A program made the position numbers and the translations under genes. 64,000 nucleotides of DNA from Gluconobacter albidus (GTDB lineage: Bacteria > Pseudomonadota > Alphaproteobacteria > Acetobacterales > Acetobacteraceae). Under the pieces are notes generated by a model. It did not search any database, was not told the DNA's origin, and saw only the letters and a list, made by a program, of their open reading frames with translations. This document shows, in pieces, positions 18,518 to 28,066 of this stretch; within the stretch, counting starts at the first letter, position 1; each line of letters starts with the position of its first letter. The stretch covers positions 248,001-312,000 of the forward strand of contig NZ_BEWL01000001.1 of the NCBI RefSeq assembly GCF_002723915.1, given 5' to 3'.

Positions 18518-19258
18518 TCAGTCCGCTTCGATGATCTTGGTGAAAAGCCCTTCCCCACGCATGACGGCGCTGAAAGAGCCGGGAGCATGCATGTTGAAAA
18601 CCACGATGGGCAATCTGTTTTCGCGAGCCAGACTGATGGCCGCAGCGTCCATGACGTTCAGATCGCGGGCGAGAACTTCGAGATAGGTCAGGCGGTCGTA
18701 ACGCTGGGCGTCCGGGTTGCGGCGCGGATCGGCGGAATAGACGCCATCCACCTGCGTCCCCTTGAAGAGCGCATCACATTCCATTTCGTTGGCACGCAGG
18801 GCGGCGGCTGTATCCGTCGTGAAGAACGGATTACCCGTACCGGCCGCAAAAATGACAACGCGGCCCTTTTCCATATGGCGCACGGCGCGACGGCGGATAT
18901 AGGGCTCGGCGATGGAGGCCATCTGGATCGCGGTCATGACACGCGTTTCCATGCCGCGGCGCTCCAGCGCATTCTGCAGCATCAGCGCATTGATGACAGT
19001 GGCCAGCATACCGGCATAATCGCCCTGAGCACGGTCCATGCCCTTGGCGGCCGCCGCCAGACCGCGGAAAATGTTGCCACCCCCGACGACGAGGCAGACT
19101 TCTACCCCCGAAGCCCGCACTTCAGCGATATCGGCGGCAACCATGTCCACCATCACGGGGTCTACTCCCGACGGCCCATCGCCCATCAGGGCCTCGCCGG
19201 ACACCTTGAGCAGGACGCGTTTGTAGGAGGAGCTCTGTTCTGGGTTCTCGGTCATCAT
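18518..19258 (-). CDS. pyrH: Uridylate kinase
   Basis: Phosphorylates UMP to UDP; the bacterial hexameric amino-acid-kinase type. The protein has about 246 residues. LLKVSGEAL at the N-terminus, [12 protein letters not shown] and the [14 protein letters not shown] block are seen. Two neighbouring ATGs (19258, 19255) follow GGAGA; either may be used. The frame extends upstream without resemblance to the family. It is 114 bases after era, so a promoter for the pyrH-frr-uppS group may lie between them. Confidence 0.96.
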   Translation of the reverse strand: MMTENPEQSSSYKRVLLKVSGEALMGDGPSGVDPVMVDMVAADIAEVRASGVEVCLVVGGGNIFRGLAAAAKGMDRAQGDYAGMLATVINALMLQNALERRGMETRVMTAIQMASIAEPYIRRRAVRHMEKGRVVIFAAGTGNPFFTTDTAAALRANEMECDALFKGTQVDGVYSADPRRNPDAQRYDRLTYLEVLARDLNVMDAAAISLARENRLPIVVFNMHAPGSFSAVMRGEGLFTKIIEAD

Positions 19259-19372
19259 GCCCGTCTCCGGCTGGATGTGGTGTCTTGATTTGCGCCCGTC
19301 ATACAGACGTGGCGGCATTGGAACAAGCGATGTCAGGATGCCGGATTTCAAACGCTCCGGCACCTGTCTTTT

Positions 19373-20260
19373 TCAATCGTCCAGACCGATGGCACGCAGC
19401 CGGGCCTTTTCCTCGTCCCATCCTGCGCGTTCCTTAACGTTCAGGAAAAGATGGCACTTGCGATCCAGCAGTTCCTGAAGCTCCATCCGTGCCCGCGCAC
19501 CGAGGGATTTAATCTTGTGGCCGCCTTCGCCGATCAGGATGGCTTTGTGTCCGGGACGGGAGACGTAGATCGTCACCTCGATCCGTACCGAACCGTCCGG
19601 ACGTTCCTTGAAGCTCTCCGTCTCGACCGTTGCCTGATAGGGAATTTCCTCATGCGTCTGCATGAAAATCTGCTCCCGCACCAGTTCGGCGGCCAGAAGG
19701 CGATCTGGCAGATCGGTCAGGTCATCTTCAGGATACAGGAACGGACCTTCCGGCAGTTCGGTCGCCAGACGAGCCATCAGGTCGTTCACGCCCTCGCCCG
19801 AACGCGCGCTCAGCATGAAGACATGCTCCACGCTGATTAGACCACCGATCTCCTGAGTCAGGGGAAGCAGCTCTCCCCGCTCCACTAGATCCGTCTTGTT
19901 CAGGACAAGCCAGATGCGCCCCTTGCTCCCCGCAAGCTTTGCGATGATTTCGCGGACGTCCTCGCGCAGCCCCGACTTCGCATCCACCAGAAGCAGCGTC
20001 AGATCCGCGTCCTGCGACCCGGACCAGGCAGCATTGACCATAGCCCGGTCAAGGCGGCGACGGGGTTTGAAGATACCCGGCAGATCCACGAGGATAATCT
20101 GGGCGTTATCCTGCATGACGATGCCCAGTGTCCTGAAACGAGTCGTCTGCGCCTTGGGGCTGACGATGGACAGTTTGGCTCCGGCAATCCGGTTGAGCAG
20201 GGTGGATTTCCCCGCGTTCGGAGCCCCGACGAGAGCCACGAAACCGCAGCGCGTGGTCAT
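19373..20260 (-). CDS. era: GTPase Era
   Basis: A GTPase that binds 16S rRNA and acts in 30S maturation. The protein has 295 residues. G1 is GAPNAGKST (about 12-20), G3 is DLPG, G4 is NKTD, and the C-terminal KH domain has GEGGHKIKSLG. AAGGA lies 8 bases before the ATG at 20260, which is preferred to the upstream ATG at 20284. It follows rnc, the common rnc-era pair. Confidence 0.96.
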   Translation of the reverse strand: MTTRCGFVALVGAPNAGKSTLLNRIAGAKLSIVSPKAQTTRFRTLGIVMQDNAQIILVDLPGIFKPRRRLDRAMVNAAWSGSQDADLTLLLVDAKSGLREDVREIIAKLAGSKGRIWLVLNKTDLVERGELLPLTQEIGGLISVEHVFMLSARSGEGVNDLMARLATELPEGPFLYPEDDLTDLPDRLLAAELVREQIFMQTHEEIPYQATVETESFKERPDGSVRIEVTIYVSRPGHKAILIGEGGHKIKSLGARARMELQELLDRKCHLFLNVKERAGWDEEKARLRAIGLDD

Positions 20261-20285
20261 GTTCTGATCCTTTATTGATGACATC

Positions 20286-21020
20286 TCAGGACGCCACATT
20301 CTGACCGAGACGTTTCAGCAGAGCGGTTGCCGCTGCCGTTTCTGCCAGCCTCTTGCTGCCGGCCTCTCCCGTTCCCGTCTGCCCGAGCGTCGTGACGCTG
20401 ACGCGGAAGACGGGTGCATGGGAAGGACCGTCCGAAGACAGGAGTTCATAATTTGGAAGCGGCAGTCCCTGCGACAGCATATATTCCTGAAGCAGGGTCT
20501 TGGGCTCCTTGTGCGGCCGGTCAGCACTGTCCAGCCGGGACTGCCAGTACTGGCGGACCACCCGACGCGCAGGCTCCAGCCCACCATCCAGATACAGTGC
20601 GCCCAGCAGGGCTTCCATCGCGTCCGCACGGATGCTGGACAGACGCCGGATCCCGGCATCTTCCTCATGCGGAGAAATCTGGAGGGAGCCGGAAAGCCCG
20701 ACCTGATCGGCGATTTCAGCCAGAACCGTGCGCGATACCAGATGGGCGTGACGCGGGCCGAGCGCGCCCTCCTGTTCGTCCGGGTAACGTTCCAGCAGCC
20801 ATTCGGCCATCAGCAGACCCAGAACACGATCCCCGATGAACTCAAGACGTTCGTTCGAACCCGTGCCCTTGGGACGCTGGCTCCGGCGCGCGCGGCGCGG
20901 ATCGCGGCCGGAAACGGCGGAACGATGGGTCAGCGCTTCGCTCAGCAGCTCAGGCTTTGCAAAATCATGCCTGAGCGCTGCCTGCATCGACGCAAGGGCG
21001 TCTGTTGAGGAGAGTTTCAT
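20286..21020 (-). CDS. rnc: Ribonuclease III
   Basis: Cleaves double-stranded RNA in rRNA processing. The protein has 244 residues. The catalytic signature NERLEFIGDRVLGLL is at about 56-70, the second acidic site is in ADAMEALLGALYLDGG, and a double-stranded RNA-binding domain follows from about 155. Between the first helix and the signature is an unusual basic insertion (about 38-55, rich in Arg and Lys). The ATG at 21020 overlaps the lepB stop as ATGA. Confidence 0.96.
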   Translation of the reverse strand: MKLSSTDALASMQAALRHDFAKPELLSEALTHRSAVSGRDPRRARRSQRPKGTGSNERLEFIGDRVLGLLMAEWLLERYPDEQEGALGPRHAHLVSRTVLAEIADQVGLSGSLQISPHEEDAGIRRLSSIRADAMEALLGALYLDGGLEPARRVVRQYWQSRLDSADRPHKEPKTLLQEYMLSQGLPLPNYELLSSDGPSHAPVFRVSVTTLGQTGTGEAGSKRLAETAAATALLKRLGQNVAS

Positions 21021-21832
21021 GTGACGAGATGCAGGAAACGGTTCCAGCGGATTTCGGTCGGCCAGTACCAGAACTGCCATGCCGGATGGCGCATATCCAT
21101 TGAGAACAGGACGACCGGCGCGCGACCGACAAGGTTCTGCATGGGCACGAAACCGAGATCGTCCGGACCATCACCCTGAAACCGGCTGTCGGCGCTGTCG
21201 TCGCGGTCATCGCCCATGGCGAAGAACGATCCCTCCGGAACCACATATTCCGGCGTATCGTTTGCGAAACCTTCATCCGTCAGCTTGAGAATGTCATGAT
21301 CGACCGGCGCACGTCCGCCGCTGCCAGGAAGGCTCTCACGATAGAGTTCGCCACTGAGGAGGCGGTTGTTCTCGTCCAGCACCTCGTAATGACCAAGTGC
21401 CGTCCGGGGAACTTCGATTCCGTTGAGAATAAGATGCCCTCCCGTGACCTGGATATGGTCGCCAGGCAGCCCGATGATACGCTTGATGTAATCAACGGAC
21501 GTATCCCGCGTGAAACGGAAGACCGCAACATCGCCACGATGAGGCTCGGCTCCAAAAATCCGGCCACTGAAGACGTTTGGCGAAAACGGAAAGGAAAAAC
21601 GGGAATATCCGTAGCTGAACTTCGAGACCAGAACGAAATCACCGATCTGCAGTGTCGGGATCATCGAACCGGAAGGGATATTGAAAGGCTCCACCACAAG
21701 AGAGCGCACGGCAAACACCGCCAGCAGCAGCACGCAGAAATAACGGATGCTTTCGCCAAGCGTCTCTTCGCGGCGTGCGGGCTTGTCACCCGTACTTTCT
21801 GAACCCTGCACGGGTCTGTTCTCCTTGATCAT
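21017..21832 (-). CDS. lepB: Signal peptidase I
   Basis: Cleaves signal peptides of exported proteins on the periplasmic face. The protein has 271 residues. A membrane anchor lies at about 30-48, the catalytic Ser is about 56 in NIPSGSMIPTL, and the Lys is about 117 in DYIKRIIGLPGD. The third block reads GDDRDDSADSRF. The N-terminus is cytoplasmic and charged. It precedes rnc and era, the standard lepB-rnc-era group, and follows acpS by 9 bases. Confidence 0.96.
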   Translation of the reverse strand: MIKENRPVQGSESTGDKPARREETLGESIRYFCVLLLAVFAVRSLVVEPFNIPSGSMIPTLQIGDFVLVSKFSYGYSRFSFPFSPNVFSGRIFGAEPHRGDVAVFRFTRDTSVDYIKRIIGLPGDHIQVTGGHLILNGIEVPRTALGHYEVLDENNRLLSGELYRESLPGSGGRAPVDHDILKLTDEGFANDTPEYVVPEGSFFAMGDDRDDSADSRFQGDGPDDLGFVPMQNLVGRAPVVLFSMDMRHPAWQFWYWPTEIRWNRFLHLVT

Positions 21833-21841
21833 CAGACGCTC

Positions 21842-22303
21842 TTAACGCAGCTTGGCGACGTTGGCGAGCGCTTCAATCGGTCCTGGCCGTCCGGACGCCT
21901 CCGGCGGTACCGATTGGATGATGACCTGCGCCAGGGCGAACGGCGGGTCATCCGTCAGGCTGACGAAAAGCTGGGCGTTCTGTCCCGGAGGCGTCAACTG
22001 GGACAGGACTTCCCGCGCCCTTCCTGAAAGCCGCAACTCGGGAGCACCGCTTGGTCCGTTACAGACCCCGATATCCTGAAGCTGGACTCCGTGAGCAAAG
22101 CCTGTGCCCAGCGCTTTCACGCAGGCTTCCTTGGCGGCCCAGCGCTTGGCGTAGCTGCCCATGCGCGCCACTCCCGAGAGCCGGTCAGCATGGCTGCGTT
22201 CGGCCTGCGTGAAAACGCGGTTGAGGAAGCGGTCGCCAAAGCGCTCGACGCTTTTCTCGATACGCGAGATCATGCATAGATCGGTCCCCATCCCGAGGAT
22301 CAT
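21842..22303 (-). CDS. acpS: Holo-[acyl-carrier-protein] synthase
   Basis: Attaches 4'-phosphopantetheine from CoA to ACP. The protein has 153 residues, longer than E. coli AcpS (126) because of a C-terminal tail. The magnesium-binding Asp is about 8 (GMGTDLC) and Glu about 59 (RWAAKEACVKALGTG). The ATG at 22303 lies 4 bases after the rsh stop; the longer frame upstream overlaps rsh and lacks similarity. Confidence 0.95.
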   Translation of the reverse strand: MILGMGTDLCMISRIEKSVERFGDRFLNRVFTQAERSHADRLSGVARMGSYAKRWAAKEACVKALGTGFAHGVQLQDIGVCNGPSGAPELRLSGRAREVLSQLTPPGQNAQLFVSLTDDPPFALAQVIIQSVPPEASGRPGPIEALANVAKLR

Positions 22304-22307
22304 GGGG

Positions 22308-24602
22308 TCATCCCTTGGCGCGCTCGACCTGCATGACACCTACAGCCGTCCTGAAGGCCGCGATCATGGACGAGAGATGGCGCAGGTCCTTCACTTCCAG
22401 ATCTACCAGAATTTCCATGAAATCGAGCTGGCGGTTTACGATCTTGAGGTTGAGGACGCTGCCATTGTGCTTTGCAGCCACATTCGTCAGGGTCGCGAGA
22501 ACCTCGGGTTCGTTGGCAGCCACCACCGACAGGCGGGCCGTATAGGGTTCGGTACCCTGACGGCGCCCAAGAGCTTCGTAATCCCAGTCCACTTCCAGAA
22601 AACGCTCGGGCGTGTCCGCGAAGCTGGACAGGTTCTGACAGCCGCGTCGATGAATGGTGACGCCCTTGCCCTGTGCGATGATGCCGACGATCGGGTCTCC
22701 CGGCAGTGGCCGGCAGCAGCCCGCGAAACTGATGGCGATCCCCGAACCGATCCCCTTGATCGTACTTCCGGAATGCGCCGTCGCCTTCGGGGCGCCGTGC
22801 CCCGAGCCCAGCATGAGGGACTGCCCGAAACGGGGCGACAGTCCCGGCACCATGCGGGGCGCACGAACGCTCTGACGCAGTTCGGGATACGCCGTGTTGA
22901 CGACGTCCTTGGGGCCAAGCTGGCCATTGCCGACCGAAACATACAGATCTTCGACTGAAGCCTGACGGAGCTCCTTGAGGATGCCGTCAAGCACCTTTTC
23001 GGAACCATCCACCCCTTCCTGACGGAACGCCTTGGCAATGGCGGCACGGCCATTATCGAGATGCACCTGCCGCTGCTGCTGCGTTACGAAACGCCGGATA
23101 CGGGCACGGGCCTTGCCCGTTGCGACGAAACGCTCCCACGATGGCGACGGCGTGCCGCCCCGGGCCGTCATGATCTCGACCTGATCGCCATTCTGCAGCT
23201 CGTGCCGCAAGGGCATCAGGCGTCCGTTGACCTTCGCGCCGACGCAGGTATCGCCGACCTGACTGTGCACGGCATAAGCGAAATCAACGGGAGTGGCGCC
23301 GCGCGGCAGGGAAATCAGCTGCCCCTTGGGGGTGAAGCAGAAAACCTGATCCTGATAGAGTTCGAGCTTGGTGTTTTCGAGGAACTCGTCGGGAGCCTGA
23401 CTGTCCTCAAGAATTTCCAGCAGGTCCTGAACCCAGCGCAGCTTGCGGGTCGGGGCGCCAAAAGCAGACGACAGAGCCGCGGCTTCGCGCTCACTGGGCG
23501 TCGCGTGCTCTTTATAGGCCCAGTGAGAGGCCACGCCGTTCTCAGCCAGATCGTGCATTTCAGCGGTCCGGATCTGGACTTCGATTTTCTGGTTGCGCGG
23601 ATGACGCAGGGTCACGCCGGTATGGAGGCTCTGGTATCCGTTGGCTTTGGGGGTGGAGATGTAATCCTTGAAACGCCCGGCAATCATCGGATAGGCGCCG
23701 TGAATGGCTCCCAACGCCATGTAACAGGCGTCACGCGTGGGGACGAGCAGGCGGAAGGCCATGATGTCCGAAAGCTGCTCAAACGCCACATTCCGACGCT
23801 GCATTTTCTCCCAGATCGAATAGGGAGATTTTTCGCGTCCCGTGACCTCGACTCTGTCGATCCCGGTTTCCGCACACAGAGCCATCAACTCCTGACGGAC
23901 CTGCTCGATGACGTCAGCGCCCTGCCCGCGCAGAAAGTTCAGCCTTGCACGGATCGTCGCATCGGCTTCGGGCTCGAGCTGGGCGAAAGAAAGGTTCTGA
24001 AGCTCCGTCTTGACACGGTCCATACCGATGCGCTCAGCGAGCGGCGCATAGATATCCATCGTCTCGCGGGCGATACGCTGCCGACGGTCCGTACGCTGCA
24101 CATAATGAAGTGTGCGCATGTTGTGCAGGCGGTCAGCCAGCTTGACGATCAGGACGCGGATATCCCGCGACATGGCCAGAACCAGCTTGCGGAAATTTTC
24201 GGCCTGTTTGGTGCGGTCGGACTGGAGTTCGAGCCGCGTCAGCTTCGTCACACCGTCAACGAGCGCTGCAACATCCTCGCCGAAGCGGGCTTTCAGGGAG
24301 TCACAGGAAACGCCGGTGTCTTCCACGGTATCGTGGAGCAGCCCCACCATAATGGAGGTTGCGTCCATGCGGAAACCCGCAAGGATATTGGCGACGGCAA
24401 TCGGGTGCGTGATGTAGGCATCGCCATTATCACGGCGCTGCTCGTTATGGGCGTTGGCCGCAACATCATAGGCGGCTTCGATCTGCGCGAGATCGGCCGA
24501 CGGATCATAGCTTTCGATTCGTCGCAGCAGTCCGGCAATGGACGGCTTGAAGTCCCCGCTTGCGACAGGCGGGGGTGCAGTCGGAGGAGATGCATCAGGC
24601 AT
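22308..24602 (-). CDS. rsh: Bifunctional (p)ppGpp synthetase/hydrolase (Rsh)
   Basis: Makes and degrades the alarmone (p)ppGpp. The protein has 764 residues. The N-terminal HD hydrolase domain has LLHDTVEDTG. The synthetase domain has VTGREKSPYSIWEKMQ and RFKDYISTPKANGYQSLH; the RFKD element is the form found in bifunctional enzymes rather than the EFDD form of RelA. TGS, zinc-finger-like (GCCRPLPGDPIVG) and C-terminal ACT domains follow. Both activities are therefore expected. A strong AGGAGGA sits 7-8 bases before the ATG. It is downstream of rpoZ, the frequent rpoZ-spoT order. Confidence 0.95.
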   Translation of the reverse strand: MPDASPPTAPPPVASGDFKPSIAGLLRRIESYDPSADLAQIEAAYDVAANAHNEQRRDNGDAYITHPIAVANILAGFRMDATSIMVGLLHDTVEDTGVSCDSLKARFGEDVAALVDGVTKLTRLELQSDRTKQAENFRKLVLAMSRDIRVLIVKLADRLHNMRTLHYVQRTDRRQRIARETMDIYAPLAERIGMDRVKTELQNLSFAQLEPEADATIRARLNFLRGQGADVIEQVRQELMALCAETGIDRVEVTGREKSPYSIWEKMQRRNVAFEQLSDIMAFRLLVPTRDACYMALGAIHGAYPMIAGRFKDYISTPKANGYQSLHTGVTLRHPRNQKIEVQIRTAEMHDLAENGVASHWAYKEHATPSEREAAALSSAFGAPTRKLRWVQDLLEILEDSQAPDEFLENTKLELYQDQVFCFTPKGQLISLPRGATPVDFAYAVHSQVGDTCVGAKVNGRLMPLRHELQNGDQVEIMTARGGTPSPSWERFVATGKARARIRRFVTQQQRQVHLDNGRAAIAKAFRQEGVDGSEKVLDGILKELRQASVEDLYVSVGNGQLGPKDVVNTAYPELRQSVRAPRMVPGLSPRFGQSLMLGSGHGAPKATAHSGSTIKGIGSGIAISFAGCCRPLPGDPIVGIIAQGKGVTIHRRGCQNLSSFADTPERFLEVDWDYEALGRRQGTEPYTARLSVVAANEPEVLATLTNVAAKHNGSVLNLKIVNRQLDFMEILVDLEVKDLRHLSSMIAAFRTAVGVMQVERAKG

Positions 24603-24637
24603 GCAGCATTCCTCCTCTTAGTAAAACCGGTCAGAGA

Positions 24638-25033
24638 TCAGCGACGGCCCCGACCACCCAGTTCGGCTTCAATGGCAGCGGCTTCATCTGCAGACATGTT
24701 CTCGGCCATGTGAGCATGTTCTTCCTCGGCGGAGACATCCTGCAGACCAAAAATGTTCTGGTCCGTCGGGATCAGATCCAGCACCTCTTCGTCCACGGGC
24801 TCCGGCTCGGGAGCGCGCGCCAGAGAGCGGATGATGCCTTCGCGCAGAACGGGAAGGCTTACCTTGTCTTCGGCGATTTCACGCAGGGCGACGACCGTAT
24901 TCTTGTCGTTTTCACGATCAAGCCGGATTTCCTCGCCGCGCGACAGGCCACGGGCACGCTGGGCAGCCAGCAGGACCAGTTCGAAACGGTTAGAAACCTT
25001 CTCGATGCAATCTTCGACGGTTACGCGCGCCAT
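24638..25033 (-). CDS. rpoZ: RNA polymerase omega subunit
   Basis: Helps to assemble RNA polymerase and takes part in ppGpp binding. The protein has 131 residues. The start [20 protein letters not shown] and the [12 protein letters not shown] element are typical. A long acidic C-terminal tail (about 80-131) exceeds the E. coli length (91), as often in alphaproteobacteria. The ATG at 25033 follows GAAGGGGG. It is divergent from the NYN gene over 194 bases and leads into rsh. Confidence 0.95.
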   Translation of the reverse strand: MARVTVEDCIEKVSNRFELVLLAAQRARGLSRGEEIRLDRENDKNTVVALREIAEDKVSLPVLREGIIRSLARAPEPEPVDEEVLDLIPTDQNIFGLQDVSAEEEHAHMAENMSADEAAAIEAELGGRGRR

Positions 25034-25227
25034 GCGACAGGCCCCCTTCGGGTAAGACAAAAGAATAAAATAAGAGAGAACGCTGGCAATAACATGCAGT
25101 TCATGCGAATGCAATCGGCGCCTGCCCCGCCTCCGGAATTGAACCCGAGTGCCTCCACGCCTGGTCGCAGCTGGACGGCAGCCTCTCCTGCGCAGGGCGA
25201 CATATTTTACATACCGGGATTACCTTC

Positions 25228-25836
25228 ATGCTTTTGCGCCAGAACGAACGCACTGCCCTTTTCATCGACGGCGCCAGCCTCCATCACGCAGCCCGCAATT
25301 TGGGTTTTGAAGTCGATTTCCGCAACCTTCGCAAACTCTTTGAAAATGCGTCTCTTTTTCAGCGCGCCTTCTATTATGCCGCCATGCCTGAAACGGATGA
25401 CTATTCCCCCATCCGCCCCCTGACGGACTGGCTGTCCTATAATGGGTATCATCTTGTGCTGAAAACTGCGCGGGAGTTTACGGATCCTTCAGGAAGACGG
25501 CGTATCAAGGGGAACATGGATGTCGAACTGACAGTGGATCTTCTGGAACAGGCGGGCCGCCTCGATCACGCCGTGATCGTCAGCGGCGATTCTGATCTGC
25601 GTCGTGCCGTTGAGGCGGCGCAGGCACGCGGGGTCCGGGTTACGGTCATTTCCTCGATGCGCTCGACGCCCCCCATGATCGGAGACGATCTGCGGCGTCA
25701 GGCAGATATGTTCGTGGAACTGGCGGACATCGCGCCGTCGTTCACACGGCGTCAGGCTGAACCGCGCAATCCGCCCCGACAGGGCCCGGTTCGTCATCCT
25801 GCCGACATCAACAGCGACGAGACCAGCGACTCATGA
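25228..25836 (+). CDS. NYN domain (LabA/DUF88) putative nuclease
   Basis: A 202-residue cytoplasmic protein with a PIN-like NYN fold. Acidic residues expected at the metal site are visible: Asp 14 in LFIDGASLHH, Asp in KGNMDVELTVDLL, and the SGDSDLRRAVEAA motif. A flexible, Pro/Arg-rich tail covers about 170-202. Relatives act on RNA, but the substrate here is unknown. The final ATGA overlaps the next gene, so the pair is probably translated together. It is divergent from rpoZ. Confidence 0.9.
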   Translation: MLLRQNERTALFIDGASLHHAARNLGFEVDFRNLRKLFENASLFQRAFYYAAMPETDDYSPIRPLTDWLSYNGYHLVLKTAREFTDPSGRRRIKGNMDVELTVDLLEQAGRLDHAVIVSGDSDLRRAVEAAQARGVRVTVISSMRSTPPMIGDDLRRQADMFVELADIAPSFTRRQAEPRNPPRQGPVRHPADINSDETSDS

Positions 25837-26396
25837 CCCCTCGGGCTTCTACCGGAACGATCCCCGCCCCTCCTCCGCTCTCCGCCTTTGCAGAAGGCGC
25901 GCGGTCAGGAACCGGGCCGCTCTCAGCCGAAATGCTGATTGTCTGCCTCGATCCGGAAGATGCCACGGAGACCCTGGCGTCCTTTCTGGACGCCAACAGC
26001 ATCGTCTTCGACCCGGCCCTTACCGGGCCGGAGGCCATTCTGGGGCGCATCACCAGCGTCATGCAGCCCCTGTCGCCACAACCTCTGGCTCTCCCGTCAG
26101 AGCTCGAAGCCTGTAGCGCCGCGCTCTGTACCGAGCTTCAGAGCATGCCCAGACTGAAGCTGGTCCTCACACTCGGAATCAGCGCCCATATTGCGGTTCT
26201 GGGCGCATGTGGCATTCCGTTATCGCGGCTTGATTTCCGGCCCGGCGAAATCACCCATCTTCCGGATGGCCTGCTTCTGGCCGACGGATGCCACTTTCCG
26301 AGCAAGCCTTTCCCGGCTGACATGATGGCGCAGCGTCGCTCCGCCCTGACTGAGCTGTCACCCAAAATTCGCGCAGCATTGCGTCCGACCCTGTAA
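25833..26396 (+). CDS. Uracil-DNA glycosylase-fold protein, divergent
   Basis: Encodes 187 residues. The central part (PSELEACSAALCTELQSMPRLKLVLTLG, about 89-117, then SAHIAVLGACG) resembles the second half of family 4/5 uracil-DNA glycosylases, where a block ending ALG.xAH.AVL is found. The N-terminal uracil-binding motif (GxxPGxxE-type) is not recognisable, and the terminal motif HPS is weak (CHFPSKPF). It is thus a divergent or inactive member, or only shares the fold. Coupling to the NYN gene suggests a joint nucleic-acid role; this is inference. Confidence 0.6.
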   Translation: MTPRASTGTIPAPPPLSAFAEGARSGTGPLSAEMLIVCLDPEDATETLASFLDANSIVFDPALTGPEAILGRITSVMQPLSPQPLALPSELEACSAALCTELQSMPRLKLVLTLGISAHIAVLGACGIPLSRLDFRPGEITHLPDGLLLADGCHFPSKPFPADMMAQRRSALTELSPKIRAALRPTL

Positions 26397-26404
26397 AAAA
26401 CCCG

Positions 26405-26427
26405 ACGGGCTCTGGATCAGAGCCCGT
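26405..26427. terminator. Bidirectional hairpin between UDG-like gene and msrQ
   Basis: ACGGGCTCTG (26405-26414) pairs with CAGAGCCCGT (26418-26427) around GAT. It is preceded by an A-run and followed by TTTA, and abuts the msrQ stop. Probably used from both sides. Confidence 0.75.
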
Positions 26428-27048
26428 TTATACGCGTCTCTTCGGCAGGATGCGGCACGCCAGAAGCAACGCCAATGCTGCAAGATAGGGCTCAGAGACC
26501 GAGTTCAATGTCTTGAATGACAAGAAGAAGTGGATGCCTGCCAGAACTGTGGCCGGGTAGATCAGCTTGTGCAGAAATTTCCATCGGCGCTTCATCAGGC
26601 GCATGGACAACGCGTTTGAGGTCAGCGCGAGTGGAATGAGCAGAACCAGAGCACTCATCCCGAGAATGATGAAGAAGCGGTGCGTGATGTCGGTCCACAG
26701 AACGGTCCAGTCGAACCCGTGATCCAGACCGACATACGCCAGCACATGCAGACTGGCATAAAAAAACGCCAGCAATCCGGTCAGACGTCGGTATCGAAGC
26801 AGATTAATGCTAATGCCCGCAAAACGTCTCAGCGGAGCCAGCGCCAGACAGGCCAGCAGGAAACGGAAGGCCCAGAGCCCTAGTGACCGCTCGAACACAT
26901 TGACCGGGTCGGCGCCGAGCGCGCCATGCTGCCCCTGCCAGACGAGCCACCCGGCCGGGATCATGCCGAGCGGATACAGGATCACGCGCCAGTGCCGTTG
27001 CAGCATACCGCTTCTGGCTCTTGAGGCAAACATCCCCTCTGACGGCAT
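26428..27048 (-). CDS. msrQ: MsrQ heme-binding membrane subunit of methionine sulfoxide reductase
   Basis: An inner-membrane b-type cytochrome that passes electrons to periplasmic MsrP. The protein has 206 residues with six hydrophobic segments and the ferric-reductase-like fold. Histidines likely to bind heme lie in FYASLHVLAYVG, KFLHKLIYPA and VLAGIHFFLS. The ATG at 27048 shares a base with the msrP stop (TGATG), so translation is coupled; later ATGs at 27033 or 27006 are possible. The frame continues far upstream inside msrP, but that part is antisense-like. Confidence 0.9.
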   Translation of the reverse strand: MPSEGMFASRARSGMLQRHWRVILYPLGMIPAGWLVWQGQHGALGADPVNVFERSLGLWAFRFLLACLALAPLRRFAGISINLLRYRRLTGLLAFFYASLHVLAYVGLDHGFDWTVLWTDITHRFFIILGMSALVLLIPLALTSNALSMRLMKRRWKFLHKLIYPATVLAGIHFFLSFKTLNSVSEPYLAALALLLACRILPKRRV

Positions 27049-27986
27049 CAGAAGTTTTTCCGCAAGTCCATGCCGCGATACAGATCCGCCACCTGCTCGC
27101 CATATCCGTTGAACATCAGCGTCGGCTGCCGTGTGGCACCGAAGAGGGAGTGCGCGCCTATGACGCGCTCTGTCGCCTGACTCCAGCGGGGATGATCGAC
27201 CTGTGGATTGACGTTGGCATAAAAGCCGTATTCGTCGGAGGCGAGGCGGTTCCATGTCGTGGGCGGCTCGTGGTCCAGCAGGCGAATACGCTGAAGCGAC
27301 TTGATGCCTTTGAAACCATATTTCCACGGAACAACCAGACGAATGGGCGCGCCGTTCTGGTTTGGAAGCGTCTCGCCATAAACACCCAGCGCGAGTAGCG
27401 TCAGCGGATTCATAGCTTCGTCCAGACGCAGACCCTCCACGTAAGGCCACTGGATGCCCGACAGGCCGTCACTCTGTCCGGGCATCTCCGACGGACGCAG
27501 AACGCTCTCGAAAGCGACATGGGTGGCGCGGGGATCGGGATCAGCGTCCTTCAGCAGGCTCGCCAGCGGGAGACCGTCCCACGGGATGACCATGGACCAC
27601 GCCTCGACACAGCGCATGCGGTAAATACGCTCTTCCATTGCCGCAGAACGCAGAAGCTGCTCCACGTCCAGACGGACGGGCTTGCGGACAAGACCCGTGA
27701 TCTCCAGCGTCCAGGGGAGCGGATGAAAGTCCTGCGAGCGGGCCGCAGGATCGGCTTTGCCCATGCCAAATTCGTAAAAATTATTATAGTGCGTCACGTC
27801 TTCGTGTGGCGTCGGCGTGAGATTGCCGGAATACGGCCCCGGATGCGTCTGGAGAGATGCGGCGTTTGCCGCGGTGGCAAGCGTGCTCAGGGCTGCCGCA
27901 CCGCCGATCAGGGCACGTCGGGAGAGATACATCTCTTTTGGAGTAATCTCGGATGGCAGCGGCCTGGGGTACTGAAAAAGTGCCAT
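27048..27986 (-). CDS. msrP: MsrP periplasmic molybdopterin methionine sulfoxide reductase catalytic subunit
   Basis: Repairs oxidised methionine in envelope proteins. The protein has 312 residues. A twin-arginine signal ([13 protein letters not shown], about 20-32) and an AlaAsnAla cleavage region are present. The sulfite-oxidase-type molybdenum domain has the Cys ligand in [10 protein letters not shown] and [11 protein letters not shown]. The GTG at 28019 gives a longer frame, but the ATG at 27986 puts the twin-Arg motif at a normal distance. It forms the msrPQ operon with msrQ. Confidence 0.93.
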   Translation of the reverse strand: MALFQYPRPLPSEITPKEMYLSRRALIGGAAALSTLATAANAASLQTHPGPYSGNLTPTPHEDVTHYNNFYEFGMGKADPAARSQDFHPLPWTLEITGLVRKPVRLDVEQLLRSAAMEERIYRMRCVEAWSMVIPWDGLPLASLLKDADPDPRATHVAFESVLRPSEMPGQSDGLSGIQWPYVEGLRLDEAMNPLTLLALGVYGETLPNQNGAPIRLVVPWKYGFKGIKSLQRIRLLDHEPPTTWNRLASDEYGFYANVNPQVDHPRWSQATERVIGAHSLFGATRQPTLMFNGYGEQVADLYRGMDLRKNF

Positions 27987-28066
27987 GATCAATTTCCGGA
28001 CTCTGAGAAACTCTGGCACCTATGATGCGTGAGTCTGTCGTAACGCATCATAAGGAGCCAGTATCC

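Noticed and set aside
23061..24713. 550-residue plus-strand open frame over rsh
   Set aside because: Antisense to a clear rsh gene with full domain architecture; the composition is a shadow of G+C-rich codon use.
25115..25200. T-arm-like sequence (GGTTCAATTCCGG on the minus strand) upstream of the NYN gene
   Set aside because: The arm has a mismatch and no acceptor stem or anticodon arm could be paired; not a tRNA or tmRNA.
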